From Crossaster papposus (taxonomy: Eukaryota; Echinodermata; Asteroidea; Velatida; Solasteridae): a stretch of 64,000 bases of DNA. Below, in pieces: positions 1 to 14,000 of the stretch. Within the stretch, counting starts at the first letter, position 1, and each line of letters opens with the position of its first letter. The DNA lies in the NCBI GenBank assembly GCA_037893245.1, contig JBAIAA010000885.1, positions 310,001 to 374,000 of the forward strand, written 5' to 3'. Under the pieces are notes generated by a model. That model ran no database searches. It was given only the letters and a program-made list of their open reading frames with translations, and was not told the origin of the DNA. The translations under genes and the position numbers were made by a program.

Positions 1-835
1 AGTTTTTAACCAATTATGCCCGGCCACCGAGCGGCGGCCGCCCAGGCACCGCTCGTTTTTTAGGGCATCGCTCGGTCGCCGCTGAAGTTTTAGCGCGGAG
101 TTAAAATTTGGGCGGCGCCTGCTCACTTTCACTCGCCGCCCAAAATACGCTCGGTGCCTGGGCGGTCGCTGCCCGGGCACCGACCTAATCGAGCGTTCGC
201 CTCTGAGCGATTTAAGTCAAAAATCGAAGCCGCTAGGTCAGAGGCTGCCGAGCGGTCGCCGTCCGGTCGCCGCTGGAAGATCAATCGGTCACTGGGAGGC
301 GAGTTCAAAATCGGTCGGCGTCCAGCAGCGCCAGCTCCATTCACCGCGACGTCTAGCCGATAATGGCTGACAATTACAATGACAATGGCAATGACAAAGC
401 AAAAGCGGTTTTGATGATGACCAGTCTGGGGAAGTCACATCCCAGGTTGCCCGTGAGAAATTTTCGGCAGAGCCTGGTGGGCCGCCGCCAGTACGCCTAC
501 GAGACACCCGCTGATGCCCCGTCGATTACCGGCCGGCCGCCGGGCAATTTCTTTAAAATCAGCCGGTGGCTGGTGGGAGACCGCCCGGCAATCGGAGGGT
601 CACCGGTCGGTCACTGCCGGGACACCGCGCGAAAAAGCTCCGATTTCGCCCAGTTTTGACCTAAAGTCGAGCGGCGACCGACGGGAAATCGACAGGTCAC
701 CGCCCAGGCATCGCTGGGGCTCTACAGCCTGCTCGACTTCTCCAAAAATCGCTGGGCGATGCCTAAATTCCAGCAGCGACCGAGCAGGCTACTGATCGGT
801 CGGTCGCTGCTCTGATTTGTGACCTTAGCTTTAGA
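1..835. repeat. GC-rich palindrome-like repeat, cut by window start
   Basis: The stretch is far richer in GC than the DNA after it. It repeats short pieces such as ggtcgccg, gggcatcgc and ccgggcacc in both orientations, interrupted by aatttt and ttaaaa. The same vocabulary occurs inside the Z element at 11105-13299, so this is probably a related non-autonomous DNA transposon. Its left end lies outside the window and no terminal repeat pair is visible. The several short open frames here follow from base composition and show no recognisable domain. Confidence 0.45.
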
Positions 836-1010
836 GTAAGGCCCAACTGAAGAACCGGAACCAGAGTTGTATGCGTCCTCAAGATCCAATAAAACCAGCA
901 ATGTGTTTCTTCTGCTTTCAAAACCCTCCCTGATATCCGCTTACCAATTATTGGTTTTACAAGGCTTTCAAAATAGACTAGGGCTTAATACGTGTGGTGT
1001 TATTGTTTTA
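836..1010. other. Unassigned spacer
   Basis: I see no coding signal, repeat pair or RNA gene here. It separates the GC-rich repeat from the foldback element. Confidence 0.4.
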
Positions 1011-2753
1011 GTAAACGTATATATGGCAAGCCAAAGCGGGATCAATTCCAAACCACAATTTTTTGCCACCACAAACAATATCATGCAAGACTATTTTTTT
1101 TTCGTGAAAGACCCAAACAAATTTTGCAAGACCCCCCCCCTCCCCGAAAAAAGAAAAAAAAAAGACAAATCGTCTAAGACGCAAAATGTTCGTGCAAGAC
1201 CAACATTTTCCTGCAAGACCAATGTTGTGTGCAACACGCATGTGACCTATTGTGTATGGTGGCCCATCACACCTTTCTGCGCAGATTTCTGCGACATCGC
1301 ACATTTTATCGCAGATTTCTGCAAAATATGCAGATTGTATCGCACATTTCTGCGCAAATTTCTGCCGATGTTGCAGATTGTATCGCACATTTCTGCATAG
1401 AATTGTTTCAACAAAACGTGTTTAGCATTCGAATGTCAAATAAGGAGCTGGTAGTATAGCCTATGTGTTGACTATTGAGCGAGGAACGAGCAAACCAGCT
1501 TCGTACAGTAACGTTCAGATTTTGACCTTTTCTATCTGTTGCCACACAAAATCACTTCATTTAAAATGAAAAGAAAACATTTAAGAATGGACATTTATTT
1601 CTCTGGTGGTTAATTTTATTTGAATATTGTACCAAAATTACGTAGTATTCTGCATTTATTTGAAATGAAGTGATTTTGTGTGGTAACAGATAGAAAAGGT
1701 CAAAATGTTAACGTTACTGTACGAAGCTGGTTTGCTCGTTCGGTTTTTTTTTTGTTTTTTTTTGGTTAATGTAATCTTTAAAGAGGGTAGTCCATTTCAG
1801 TTAAAAAACTGCTTTCCAAAGAACCCCTCTAATTATAAGATTTACTGACAATCTACCATTTCATAAATAAATAATTAAAAATAATTTGAGATGTTAGTGC
1901 CTAATTTAAAATTGATGGGTTAAGAAACACATATAATGGATACATACATGTAAAGAGTTTAAACCAGTTGAAGCATTTAAGATAAATTATTGCACTTTTA
2001 AACAATACAAATGATGTACAAAGTACAGATACATGCTTGGGTCTAATCATGCTACGCAGCAGATTGGCACACATTACATGTAAGTCAAACTCTGGAATTC
2101 GAATGTTAAACACGTTCTGTTGAAACAAATTTATGCAGAAATGTGCGATACAATCTGCAACATCGGCAGAAATCTGCGCAGATAGGTGCGATAAAATCTG
2201 CAATATCTCAGAAATCTGCAATAAAATGTGCGAAGTCGCAGACATCCGCGCAGATATGTGCGATAAAATATGCCATGTCGCAGAAATCTGCGCAGAAATG
2301 TGCGATGTCCCTTCAGGGCCACTATACACAATAGGTCACGTGCATTTTGCACGAAAAATGTGGGTCTTGCAGAAATGTTATGGTGTTAAAAAAAGGGTTT
2401 TGCATGTAAATTGTTGTCTTGCACGAACAATTTGGTCTCGCATGTAAATGTTGGTCTTGCGCAAAATTGTTGGTGTTGCACACAATTTTGGTCTTGCATG
2501 TAAAATGTTAGTAGGCCTATTGCAGAAAATGTTTGGTCTTCCATATAAATTTTAGACCTGCATGAACCTTTTGGTCTTGCACGAAAAGTTTAGTCTTGCA
2601 GGAAAATGTTGGTCTTGCACAAAAAAAAAATGCGTATTGGACGAATTTGTGTAGGTTCTTGCACGAAATGTTGGATTTCTTGCATGATTTTGTTTGTGTT
2701 GGCCAAAGAATATGATTTTGAATTAATTCTGCTTTGGCTTGCCATACGTATAC
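1011..2753. mobile_element. Foldback element with nested inverted repeats and short tandem repeats
   Basis: The outer arms face each other: atggcaagccaaagc near 1022 and gctttggcttgccat near 2731. Inside come tandem-like units around tgcaagacc (left, 1085-1240) and ggtcttgca (right, 2360-2620). Next are units around gcagatttctgc (1275-1400 and 2130-2310), and then an innermost inverted pair at about 1483-1570 and 1661-1745 with the core gaccttttctatctgtt. No transposase frame is visible. A partial copy at 37946-38256 abuts the Gypsy element, so it is a dispersed family. Confidence 0.7.
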
Positions 2754-2764
2754 AGCTTTGATCT

Positions 2765-3032
2765 TGGATATGCATAATCAAAGAATGGGTACTGATAATA
2801 TGTATGTAGTAACGAATGTCGAATGAAAGGACTATTAGTAAATGTTGTACAGTTTATATTAATTCAAACCAAGTTGTCCCACAATTATGTTTTGTGGGCT
2901 AATGTCGTTTGTCAATTATATTAACATTTCATTGTCAATGGGGAGATTTCAGAGAAGGAAACTAGCGTGGAATAACGCCCTCCGTCGAGAGATTTAACTG
3001 CACAATATGTACAGCAAAAGAGATCATCTAAG
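2765..3032 (-). repeat. Repeat R, copy 1 (gene-downstream segment)
   Basis: This segment contains gtaacgaatgtcgaatga, gtcaattatattaacatttcattg and ggaataacgccctcc. It recurs at 4345-4840, 37660-37945 and 58618-58930. In A and C a copy lies just downstream of the channel's last exon, so it was probably part of the ancestral gene-3' DNA. Here it borders the LINE relic 3033-4325, whose tail joins it at the palindromic site atcatctaagatgat. Confidence 0.65.
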
Positions 3033-4325
3033 ATGATATTTTTATTTTTATTTATTTCCGATAAAACCTCCATAAATGGAGAGGCTAAAACACATTACAC
3101 GTATACAGTAAATGTGTGTGTAAGAAATACAGCCAAAATGTTAGAATACAAACATTACATTTACGTTAAAATGACGTTTAAGTTAAAATCAGGATGATCA
3201 GACAGACGAGCACGGCTGCCCAGACCATCCAGACAAACCAAAGGACTGTCAAAATGAACTGAGCAGTCGACCAAGAGTGCCAAGATCATCATTATCAAGA
3301 GATTCGTTACGATACACAACTGTCTTTACACTGTCACAAATACCATGGTTGACACAGTCTACATTCTTGAAGGAACAAACAAATCTTCGTCTAAATGGCA
3401 TTTCAGCAACGAACAATTTTAAACAGTTTGTAACTCTATCGATTAAAGTATTCTTATAAGCAAAATCTCCTTTGGCCTCGCGATTCAGAAGATGAGCATA
3501 TAATAGAAAGACCTTGCTTTTGAAATGTTATTACAAATCTGACATATAATACTAAATTGAGTTGAAATATAGACACAACATTATTAATCTTACATAAATT
3601 CAAACCATGTAATAGAGGCATTGTTTTACAGCACTTATGACGACCCATGACAGCTTTAACAAGCTTTCCCTGTGTTTTTTCAAGATTTTAAATAGACCTA
3701 GTTTCAAAATTCACACACTGGCACCCATAAATAAGAAATGGTGTTAGAACTACAGCTCAAACATGGGTTTTAACACACGTTGAGCTGCCAGTTTTACACA
3801 TGCCAATACTTTGCAGATAGTAATACGCCTTTTGACATTTACGAAATCTCCCCTCAATATGCAAATTAGACTTCAGGTCCTTTGACAGAACAACACCTAA
3901 ATAAGTAATGGAGTCAGTGATATTAAGTTTACTTCCATTCAGAATCCAAAATGGATCCGAAGATAATTTGATCTATACCAAAAACAGTCAAGTTGTTTTA
4001 CTGGGATTAAAGCGCACACCATGTGATGTAATATAATCATAATCATTAGCATAACCAATAAGCTTTTGAAGACCAGTGATGGTCAGACTGGATAACAATA
4101 AATCACCAGCATAGCAACAAACATTATAAGTGGATTGATCAATAACAACGCCACATTCCAGGGCACTAAACCCAGAGACAAGATCTCGATAGAACCAATT
4201 AAAAATGAAGGGAATTGATAACCCTCCTTGTCTAGAGCTTTTACAGCATTGAGAGAGCAACAAAATACAGTAGAGCCCTTGTTATTACATGACAATGAAG
4301 TTAGTTTGATGTTGGATATTGGAGA
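3033..4325 (-). mobile_element. 5'-truncated LINE relic (CR1/Jockey-like RT), arm A
   Basis: On the minus strand there are reverse-transcriptase remnants. The segment YAGDLLLSSLTI (about 4090-4140) corresponds to the YADD catalytic region, with the second motif residue changed, and is followed by GVRFNPSKTT. Further on come a C-terminal stretch with KTMPLLHGLNLCKI and a tail ending in an A/T-rich aataaataaaaa run at 3033-3060. Frameshifts and an internal deletion relative to the arm B copy (34556-37655) destroy the frame. It is the inverted-duplication partner of the arm B copy, so the insertion predates the duplication. Confidence 0.75.
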
Positions 4326-4344
4326 TTCACTTATGTTTGTGCAT

Positions 4345-4840
4345 AATCATAATCTAAGATATGCATAATCAAAGGTTTGATACTGATAAAATGTATGTTG
4401 TAACGAATGTCGAATGAATTAACTAGTATTAGTAAATGCTATTATTTTACTTAATGGGCACTTTGGGAGACAAATTAGCGATAGTTTTGATTCACTTGGG
4501 AGACAGTGTCTAGCTACCCCACAAAACGATATTTGGGAGTTATTTTTGCTCGGAGAAGACAGATTTGGGTCTAAATAGCATAAATATGAAATTTCGTGGA
4601 AAAAGCTCCAGGTAAAAACGGGTTAGGTTACAATAAAGATTGTGCACGACTCTATGGGATTGTTTATTTTAATTCAAACCAAGATGTCCAGTAATAAGGT
4701 TTTCAGGGCTAATGACGTTTGTCAATTATATTAACATTTCATTGGCGAGGGAAGTTTTCAGAGAAGGAATAATGTGGAATAACGCCCTCCGCCGAGACGG
4801 CACAATATGTACAGCAGAAGAGATCATCTAAAATGATATA
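4345..4840 (-). repeat. Repeat R, copy 2
   Basis: This is a second, longer copy of repeat R (see 2765-3032), lying 190 bp downstream of gene A's stop codon. It has the same landmarks (gtaacgaatgtcgaatga, aataacgccctcc, agagatcatctaaaatgat). The two R copies in direct orientation on either side of the LINE relic suggest a local duplication as well as the LINE insertion. Confidence 0.6.
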
Positions 4841-5031
4841 AATCTTACAAGTAAATCAAATTTCCTGAAATTTTATTTTCCCCTAAATTTATACCAATTT
4901 GTCACTTTCTTTGTAGTTTTTGTTCATTTTTTTTCAGTTTACTAATAATCTCGAATTTTTGCAACACTTTTTCTTTACATCTCTCACCAATACCACCAAT
5001 TTGTTAGCGGCAAGTATCTGCGATCCATACT

Positions 5032-8000
5032 TCAGAATTTAATATTTCTTGGTTGGAATTTATGAAGCAGAGAGATTAAAACGAAATCTGCCCACTCCGC
5101 CATGGTGATGAGACTCATACCGCACAGAAGTCCCATATAACCTCCCACGCCGCCTGTATAAGATAGAATCAAGAAATCATTCAAATAACCAATATAAATA
5201 CTCTAAAACAGGAATAGTTGCACGAATTAGGAATCTTGATGAGTTTTTCGTATTTGTTTTTGACCTGAGATTAACCAGAATTATCACGGGAACTTTAACT
5301 GTTAGTCTTGATTATGCGATTATACTAATAATTTTAAATAAATTGGTCTTACAGATATACCTTATAAGTTTAATCAAAATGATAAAAGGAGGTAATTTGT
5401 CACACGATTATAGTATGTTATGAGAAACACATTTGGCTATAGGACCATCTCAGATTTGTCTGTGTATAGAATAACAAGCAACTTGGCTGCATTGCATGCT
5501 AATCTAACTATATTTGTTCATATGTCTAATCTGCCAGGGCCATATTATAGCCAAATATCTTGCTCGTGACATACTCTGACTCTAAAAAACTAACTCAATA
5601 GTTTAATATTGAGGATTGACAAACTTACTCAGCAAAGCGGACGAATCGTAGGCACGCTTTTGCTCCATATTCAAATACATGAGTTCCTCGTAGAATATGT
5701 ACACGTCCAGATAGTTCTTCCTATAAAATATGAACGAGAAACAAATTATCTATTTGAAATTAATGTTTCGAACAATAGTCCTTCCTCGCAATTAAAGAAT
5801 AGTTATAAATCTTTGATTAGAAAACGCAGTAAAGTGTCTTGTCTAGGGACAGAACCAGCATGGTAACATTTATTGAGGTTTAATTGCAATTTTACGAAAA
5901 TACAAAGAATAATAAACACAGGACGCGACTTGAGAAATACTCTAATAATTATGATATACGTTACCTAATATACTCTTGACTTTGGTTAGACAAATTCAGA
6001 ACCCTGGACGGCCAGTAAGCAATAGAAACTCGACTGTCATATGTCGTCAAAAGGCACGACACAGGACAAGGACAGTCACGAACTTTCTCTTCTAACTGGA
6101 ATTCAACTTGAAGGAGAAAAACGACAAGAGAACGAAGGGATATCATGATGAGGGAAAATGAGAATTATTGGTTTCGCCGAAAGTTTCAATTGTTGTTGTT
6201 TCTTCTTCTGTTTTATTCTTTCTTGTTGTTCTTTCAACCAAAATGTCATAGATGCTTTACGCGTTTTATTATCGGGGTCACTTTTGCCATAAAACAAGGT
6301 TTAATATTAATGAAACTTTGCATAGACGGACACCAAGTACTTAACTCGTATGCGGAATAGTGATGTCATGGTGACGTCTTCATGTATCAAATTACAAGCA
6401 ATTACAGATTAATATACTTAATCTTTGAAAGACCGGAACTTGAAGTTTGCGCGATTTGATAGAATAATCCGAGATCCTCATTTTATTTCGCGTGTGTAAA
6501 ATCACTTGACCCATTTTTCCGGTCCAAACCGGAAGTGCCTTTTAATTTGAAAGTGGAAAATTATGTGAACTTACTTTCACCGATGTTAGTCTCTGGCTAA
6601 TGTAATGACGTCATGACGCCATCGAAATAAAATTTTGCAAAACACAACAGAATAACAGACTGTTATAAAATGTATAGTGGTTATGTAAATATTGATAATA
6701 AATATATGAAATAACGTCACGATGATGTCATCAACTGACGGCGAAAAAGCCATGTGTTCTGTTCAACGAACAGACAAAGCTCTAGTTATAATTACGACTG
6801 AAACCAACTAATGTTTATAGGATTTAAAGAAAAGTCACCTTCGTACTTGTAGATGCAGTTAAATTGCTCCATCGGATGGCAAATACGCACCGTACCTATA
6901 ATGAATTGCATACAGATTGATGCAGATTCAAAAATATTTTAACAATTGATCAAATAGAAATCTAAGGATACGATGTAAAGGAGGATGCGATCAAGTACAC
7001 CCTGAAAACAGATTGGTTGAAAGTAACCAATTGATTGGCAGATATTGGTCAATTTTAATCCAAAAAATGTTATTTTGATCAATATTTTTGTTAAAATGAC
7101 CAATGTCATTGGTTGGTCACACAAATTAGTTGGTTTTTTCCACTATTTTGTTCTTAGGGTGTAAGTAATGAAATCCAATCACCTTTGATTTGGTCAAGTT
7201 CAAGTTTTTCATAAAGTTTTATTCACACACGTATTTCAATGTTAGCAACAACAAAACAATAATTACAAGTAAGCACAATATAAATACAAACAGTTAAATG
7301 ATAATGTGAAAATTAAACTAAGTGTAGAAAAAAGAACATGTCAACATTGAAGAAAAGAAAAAGCCGAAGCTTGTATTCCTTTCCCTATCTCCCCACCCTT
7401 TCCCCAACACCAGACACATAAACTACAGACAACATACAAGGACTACAATAAACAATTACACTTACAGGAGATCAGCGGAATAACGTTCAAGCAGTTGGCA
7501 CATTTATATTGTTGATAAGTTTTTGTCCAAAAACTTGATAATTGTTAACAGATAATGATCTACCTGGCCATCTGTAGTCTCGGCAACCGCATCGTTCCAC
7601 GATATACTTGATCTTGCATTCGTACTTACAGGTCGGCACTGAGTACGTTGTGGAATACTGCAACTTATCCAATGTACAGTTGGACTTGTAAGGTTTTGGG
7701 AGACTTTGAAACTGAAAAATAGAAGTTCGTGGAAATATAATGGGCATTTTCGCGAGAGTACAGAACATAATTGAACAATAATATGTTTGCCATGGTGTGT
7801 GCATGAATAGTGGCTTGAGTTTCTTTCGTTTCCATTAAGTTGATGGTATATTGTGTTTAGGAATGACACTGAGGATTGATTCTTGGCACCAAGTACAAAC
7901 CTTGTTCCTCCTGACAGCAATGGACGACTCGAAGCCTGGAGATATGGAAATACCAAATTCCTTGACAAGTGGCGTCAGACCCTGGGGATGGAGCAATAAC

Positions 8001-11000
8001 TGCAACAAATACAAAGTCAAAAGTAAACTCTAGTATCATGATCATTTGACTTTCAACTAGCTCCATAAAATTAATGAGAAAGGACTGAACATTTGATGTA
8101 CTGACGCCTGGTTGAAATCCGTCTGCGTGTTGGATTACTGTTGGTCCCGTGGCATCTACTAGCAAACTTATGTTCTATGCTGCATTGCACCTTCGCATTG
8201 TGAGTGATTTTAAAGTGTTGACTTTTGCTGTTTAGTGTGAGTAAAGTAAAGCCCTTTTCACACTGCAGAGCCAATCCCCGGGAAATAAATCCCCGGGAAA
8301 TTCCCGGGAATTATTTACCCCACCAACACCCCAGCAATTAACCGTTCACACTAGACCCATTTGGTAACTCCCGGGGACACTATTTCCCGGGAATATGCAC
8401 GGTCGTTTCACACTGGCCATCAAACCCCGGTGGGGTAAGTTTAAACCCTGCTACGTTCACACTAGTTGCTTTTCCGCGGGAAAAACGTTAAACCCCGGGG
8501 ATTTCTTCTTTAACCCTACTCCCGAGCAGGGGTAATTTTTTTCCGGGAAAAAGCAGTTTCCCGGGGATTTCTTTGGTAGTGTGAACAGACCGACCGAAAT
8601 TCCCCGGCAATTTCCCGGGGAATTGCCGGGGAAATCGTCTAGTGTGAAAGGGGCTTAACATGAGAGGTATTGTTTTGCTTGTCGGTTTAACCTGTCGGCA
8701 TGACAACATTGCCATGTCAGAATGACTAATTGATCTCAATAAGTCTACAGTTGCTTTCACATACCCTAAATCCAGCCGCAGTATTCTCACTGAATGCATA
8801 CTCATCAGTCTCAGCAAACAGTCGAAGAAACAAGCCATTATTTCTCCCAGAATTACTGACTTGCAGAATCTCTGAGACATCATTCGGGTCATTGAAGGTG
8901 AAGCAGATGCCATGATCAGTGAATTTACGGGTGAAATTCTGAGATGTGCATTTCTGAGATTTCCAGGTGCAGTTGACCAGCATTGTATCTAGTTGATGTG
9001 CGACACTCGCTAATTGGTCCTCAGTAAACACAAAGTTATATTCATCGAATGGTGTAAAATCAATGTCATCTGGGGGATTGGGCCCAAACACATCACTCAG
9101 GGTCTTCAACTGATCAGGAGTCATTGTGGATCGGCGGAATTCGTTGAAATTGCAGAGAGTCACAGCTGGGAAGGTGATGTTATTCACGTAGTTGATTGAG
9201 ATGGCGCTGGTGATGGGGTAGTTGTAATAGGTGATGACTGACGATGCGATACTATAAATGAGCCAGGTAGACATGGCCATTACGATCAGAAACCACACCA
9301 ATCTGAAACGTATAACAGAACGTAAAACCGTCTAACTATATCAGGACTGGTCTGTAGGATGACCAGAGAAGACCACGGTTTCATCATTATAACGAAAAGC
9401 AAATCAAATGACGTGCATTGCAATACGTGAGCAATGTCATTAACAGACAACATTAAGGACATGGATACTTTGTAGTCCACCTTATTATAGCATAATTGCT
9501 TCATAATAATAATAGAAAATTCTTATATATCTACCAAGACTGGTACTTAAGGCGTAAAGTCACCCGCGCATGCAAATGCGACACAATTTTGCTCTGTCGC
9601 AGATTATGTGAGATAGACAAGACGACATATTGGGAGGTCATGACGTAGTTTACGGCGTACGTCAGAGGGCACCTGCATCGGCGGACTACGCGCACTGAAT
9701 ACCGCGATTAGGTTGTCTTGCAAACAAGACTATCACTGACCGCACACTTATAATGTTGATTTAACCCTTCAGTTTTAAGCATCTACCATCTCTGCTCCCT
9801 AGGGAGTACAATTTATACAGCTCAATGCTGCTACTTTTAGTGAAAATCAGCTAATCACAACCACCTTCGCTCTCACAGGTACCAATTTACTCCTGGTCGA
9901 AGAGAAGCAGTGAGTGACAAAGTGCCTTGCTCAAGGGCACACGCACCATTGTCACAGGCCGGGTTCAAACCCATAACATGTAGATTTACCCACAGACGGT
10001 TAAGTAAATGATCCCGACCACGACGCCACAGCACTAAATATGGAACGCCAAAGAGACATTAAATGTGATCATCAAATTGATGATGCACTTTCACGATCGG
10101 TGATGGTCTTTCGTTCGCGGTCGGTGATCAACTTTTGCGATCGGTGATTAACTTTTGCGATCGGTAATGAACTTTTGTGATTGGTGATTCACTTTTGTAA
10201 TCTGTGATGAACTTTTACAATCGGTGATCAACTTTTGCGATCGGTGATCAACTATTGCGATAGGTGATAATCTGCGAACCAGCGTTTGAAAATAAAACTG
10301 GCTTTTTTCAAATAGGCCTACTGCTCCTAAATATTGTGACCGTTATCCGCATTTTCTTTATAATTGATCACACACCTGTGAAGTGGTACAAGCCAGCTAG
10401 ACTGATTAAATGACCTTACAATTCCCCGTCTATAATTGAATTGCTCTGATTCTTGTGAGAACCAGACTGATTTTATTTATTGTTTTTTTTCAGCATCTAC
10501 GAACCCAAAACACGTTAGACTGACCCCCAAAATCCATCCAATTATGAAAATTAAAGATAAACATAGAGCTGTATAATACATTATTATACAGCTCAGTATG
10601 CAGCTAAGGCAAACGTGGTATATTCCCTTTAACAAGAACAATAATAAAACTGCTTGAAAATCATAAAACGAGGGTCAAGACCCACCCATTTTATGTTTGT
10701 GTTTATTGGGAAAGGGCGTAATCCTACATGCAGCTCAACAAATTGTAACGATTCTCGGTCACATGGGATGGAAATTATACGAGTGAACTAAAACTAAAGG
10801 ACCACTGTTGCAATACACAAACCAGTCATCGCGTCGCCAAAACCAGAGACGGGGTTTGAAACTCCCGCTTAAAATCAGTCGTATCAAGGTCGATGGTCAT
10901 GTTCAAAACTTCTTACCTGCGATTCCAAATCGTAAGACGTTGCAGACAGATATTGCATGCTCGCACCACCAGTCGTGGATGATCGCGGGTCCCACAGTCG

Positions 11001-14000
11001 CACGATTAGTCGTGCAACTGGTTGTAGGTATACACGACTGATCGTGCGAGTGGTCGCATGTATACACGATTGCTCGTACGATCAATCGTACGTACCAGTC
11101 CTAATACCCCAGTCACAATTGGCTTGCGATGGGTTTGCGATTAGTTTGCGGCGGATTTCTAGGCATTTTCGGCCGGGGCCCCACGGGACTCCTTGCGGCT
11201 GACGGGTAATTTTTTGGCATCGGGCGGGCATCGAGTTACTTTTAACTCGGACTTAAAACCTGGTGCGGCGTTTCGCATCGCAAACTGATCGCCAATAAAT
11301 CGGTCGATGCCTAGCCGGTGTCCGGCAGGGCATCGCACACGTCGGGCGGGCGCCGAGCCAAATTTTGGACAACCCAGACAATCAATATATCGGCCAGGCG
11401 CCGCCCACACGCCGGCCGGGTTCCGCCAGGCGTCCGGCCGACTTGGCGGTGCCTAGCCGGAAATCGGCCGGGGGCCAGACGGCGCCCTGCCGGCGCCCAG
11501 CCTGAAATCGGTCATGCATCGGCCGGGGCTCGCAGGGTAAAAAAAAGCGGCTCTTCTACATCTACACACAGTTTATCACACAAGTTTCATAGTGCAAGTA
11601 CTACATCTCTTCTTCAGCCACCAATGCAACAAGAACCAGGTTGTAGCGGTATAGCGTGCAAACGCCAACCTCACCCTCAACCGGGCGACCTACACGCGCT
11701 GTGCAGGTGCCCGCAAGCGTTGTGGAGGTATCAACGGCATTTTCTTATTGAATGGCCCTGTCACACCAGAACATTGTAGGCCAACGCGTGAGTAGCGTGT
11801 TGTAATTTTGGCAACACGCTGGCAAACGCTAACCAACGCTAGGCCAGCGTTAGCAACACGATGAGCGCGTTACTCACACGCTGGGACACGCTGTCATACG
11901 CTGAGGAATTTTTTTTTCAAAATAGCTACAATTTCCAGCGTTTGCCAGCGTGTGACTGCACACGCGGGCGGCGCGTTTTAGATTCGTTACTCACGCGTCG
12001 AACACGCTAGCGATCGTTATCAACCCGCTACTCACACGCTGGCGTACGCCGGCGTACGCTTGCGACACGCTGGTTATGGCCCTGCCACACCAGGACGTTT
12101 TAGGCCAATGCATGAGTAGCCCGTTAAAAATAGTTGATACGCTGGCAATTGCTGAACTTTCACAGAAAAAGTCAAGTGGAACCGTGATTTCAGCGTGTTC
12201 ATACAGGTTGATAACGGGTTCATAGCGTATGCCGGCGCGTAAGTAGCGTGTGAGGAACGCGCTCAGCGTGTAATGAACGCATCACTGATTTATATAAAAA
12301 ATACGACAGCGGGTCGCCAGCGTGAGAGTAGTGGGTTGGTAACGATCGTCTAGCGCGTTCGACGCGTAAGTAACGGCCTTCTTGCGCGCCGCTAGCGTGT
12401 GCAGTCACACGCTGGCAAACGCTCAATTTTTTTAGGTATGTTGAAAAACGTATTTTTGTCTCAGCGTGTGACAGCGTGTTCCAGCGTGTGGGTAACGCGC
12501 TCAGCGCGTTGCGAACGCTGGCCTAGCGTTGGTCAGCGTTTATCCGCGTGTTGCCGAAATTTCAACACGTTTGCCTAAAACGTTCTGGTGTGACAGGGCC
12601 ATTACTGTAGTAGCGCGTCATCTTTTTGTACAACTAATCATGTGTTCGTTGCCGTACGCTGGCGCGCGTTGGACCGCGCTACTCACGCGCAGGGCAGTCG
12701 TTCATCAGTCGTCGAGCGCGTTACTAACGCGTTATTCACGCGCTGGCGAACGCTATGAACCCGTTATTAACGCGTTATGGACACGCTGAAATCACGGTTC
12801 AACTTGACTTTTTTTGTGGAAGTTCAGTGTTTGCCAGCATATCAACTATTTTTAACGCGCTACTCACGCGTTGGCCTAAAACGTTCTAGTGTGACAGGGC
12901 CATTAAGAAGGTCAGAGGAGAGCTTCTGCCGCCGGCCGTTGATCGCTGGCCCCTCGACAGGCACACTACAGATGCCCGTCCGGCCGCCGTACGACCTGTA
13001 CGAATTGGTTGGCACCCTGCCGGATACCGCAGGGGTATCGCAAAGACATAAGCAGGGCACCGGACGAGTGCCTGCCGGACACCGGCCGATAAACGGGCCA
13101 ATAATTCGACCCCATTTCCAAGAAAGTCGGCCGATCGCCGGTCGGCGACCCCCGGGGCCCCGTCATGGCAGCGTACGGGGCACTTTTAATTGTGACTGTG
13201 ACCGCCATATCGCACGATCTTTCGCCGACCTCTACACGCCGGCCGATGCCTAGAAATCACACACGCCGCCCGGGCTCCGCTTTAATTGTGACTGGGGTAT
13301 AAGAGCAATCACAGCATACGACCGCTATGTGGAGATCGTCGCAAACATTGGCGATTGGTTGTTTCTCTGCCAAATCGCACCAATCGCACGATCTATAAAT
13401 CGTACTATCCGGTGTGACTGGGTCTTAATGCTAGGTTCCCACTATCACGATTCGCGCCACGATTGAAATTGTGGTCTTAATCGTAGTGTAATCGTGGTGA
13501 TCCTATCAGCCCTTATCAGATCTTGAGGGCAGTCGTGGCAATCGTGTTGATCGTAGAAAAAAATTGGACGGTTCAAACATTTTCTACGACCAACACGATT
13601 TATTTTCAATCGTGATCATCGCATCAGATCGTAATGGATCGTAACAAAGCGTGACAGATCGCATCTACTCGTGCTTCCAAATCGTGGTGATCGGGATCTG
13701 ATTGTGGGTTGTAGTCTTCACTCTGTAGAAGTTAAAAAACCCAATAAAGTCCCTGGTCAGTCGGGCTGTATATATACCCGTTAGGGTCCGATCGTGGCTC
13801 AAATCGTGATCACTCTCGATCCCGATCGTGAAAGACATCCTGACCACAATCGTATCCGATCGCAAAGAGCGGATTGGTTCGTAATGATCGTATCGGAACG
13901 TATCGGAACGTATCTGAACGTACCAGATTGTCCCAAATCGGGGACCCCGATCGTGCTGATCGTGTCAGATCGGGACCCAATCGTGGACTCAATCGGGACA

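Larger units (their letters stand above)
10890..13425 (-). mobile_element. Element Y, copy 1, split by element Z
   Basis: The two halves (about 10890-11104 and 13303-13425) together match the uninterrupted copy Y2 at 14282-14728 in opposite orientation. Shared landmarks are cgatggtcatgttcaaaac, gtcgtgcaactggttgtagg and gcgattggttgt. The outer end reads ccggtgtgactgggtct. It is rich in acgatcgt-type palindromes and has no coding capacity. Y2 shows the site before Z entered. Confidence 0.72.

Noticed and set aside
129-795. Overlapping Arg/Pro/Gly-rich open frames at the window start
   Set aside because: GC-rich repeat sequence with open frames on both strands, with no domain or codon pattern.
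8730-9199. Open frames antisense to exon 2 of genes A, B and C, conserved in all copies
   Set aside because: Their conservation follows from the coding strand; they have no domain, and the sense strand holds the recognised channel exon.
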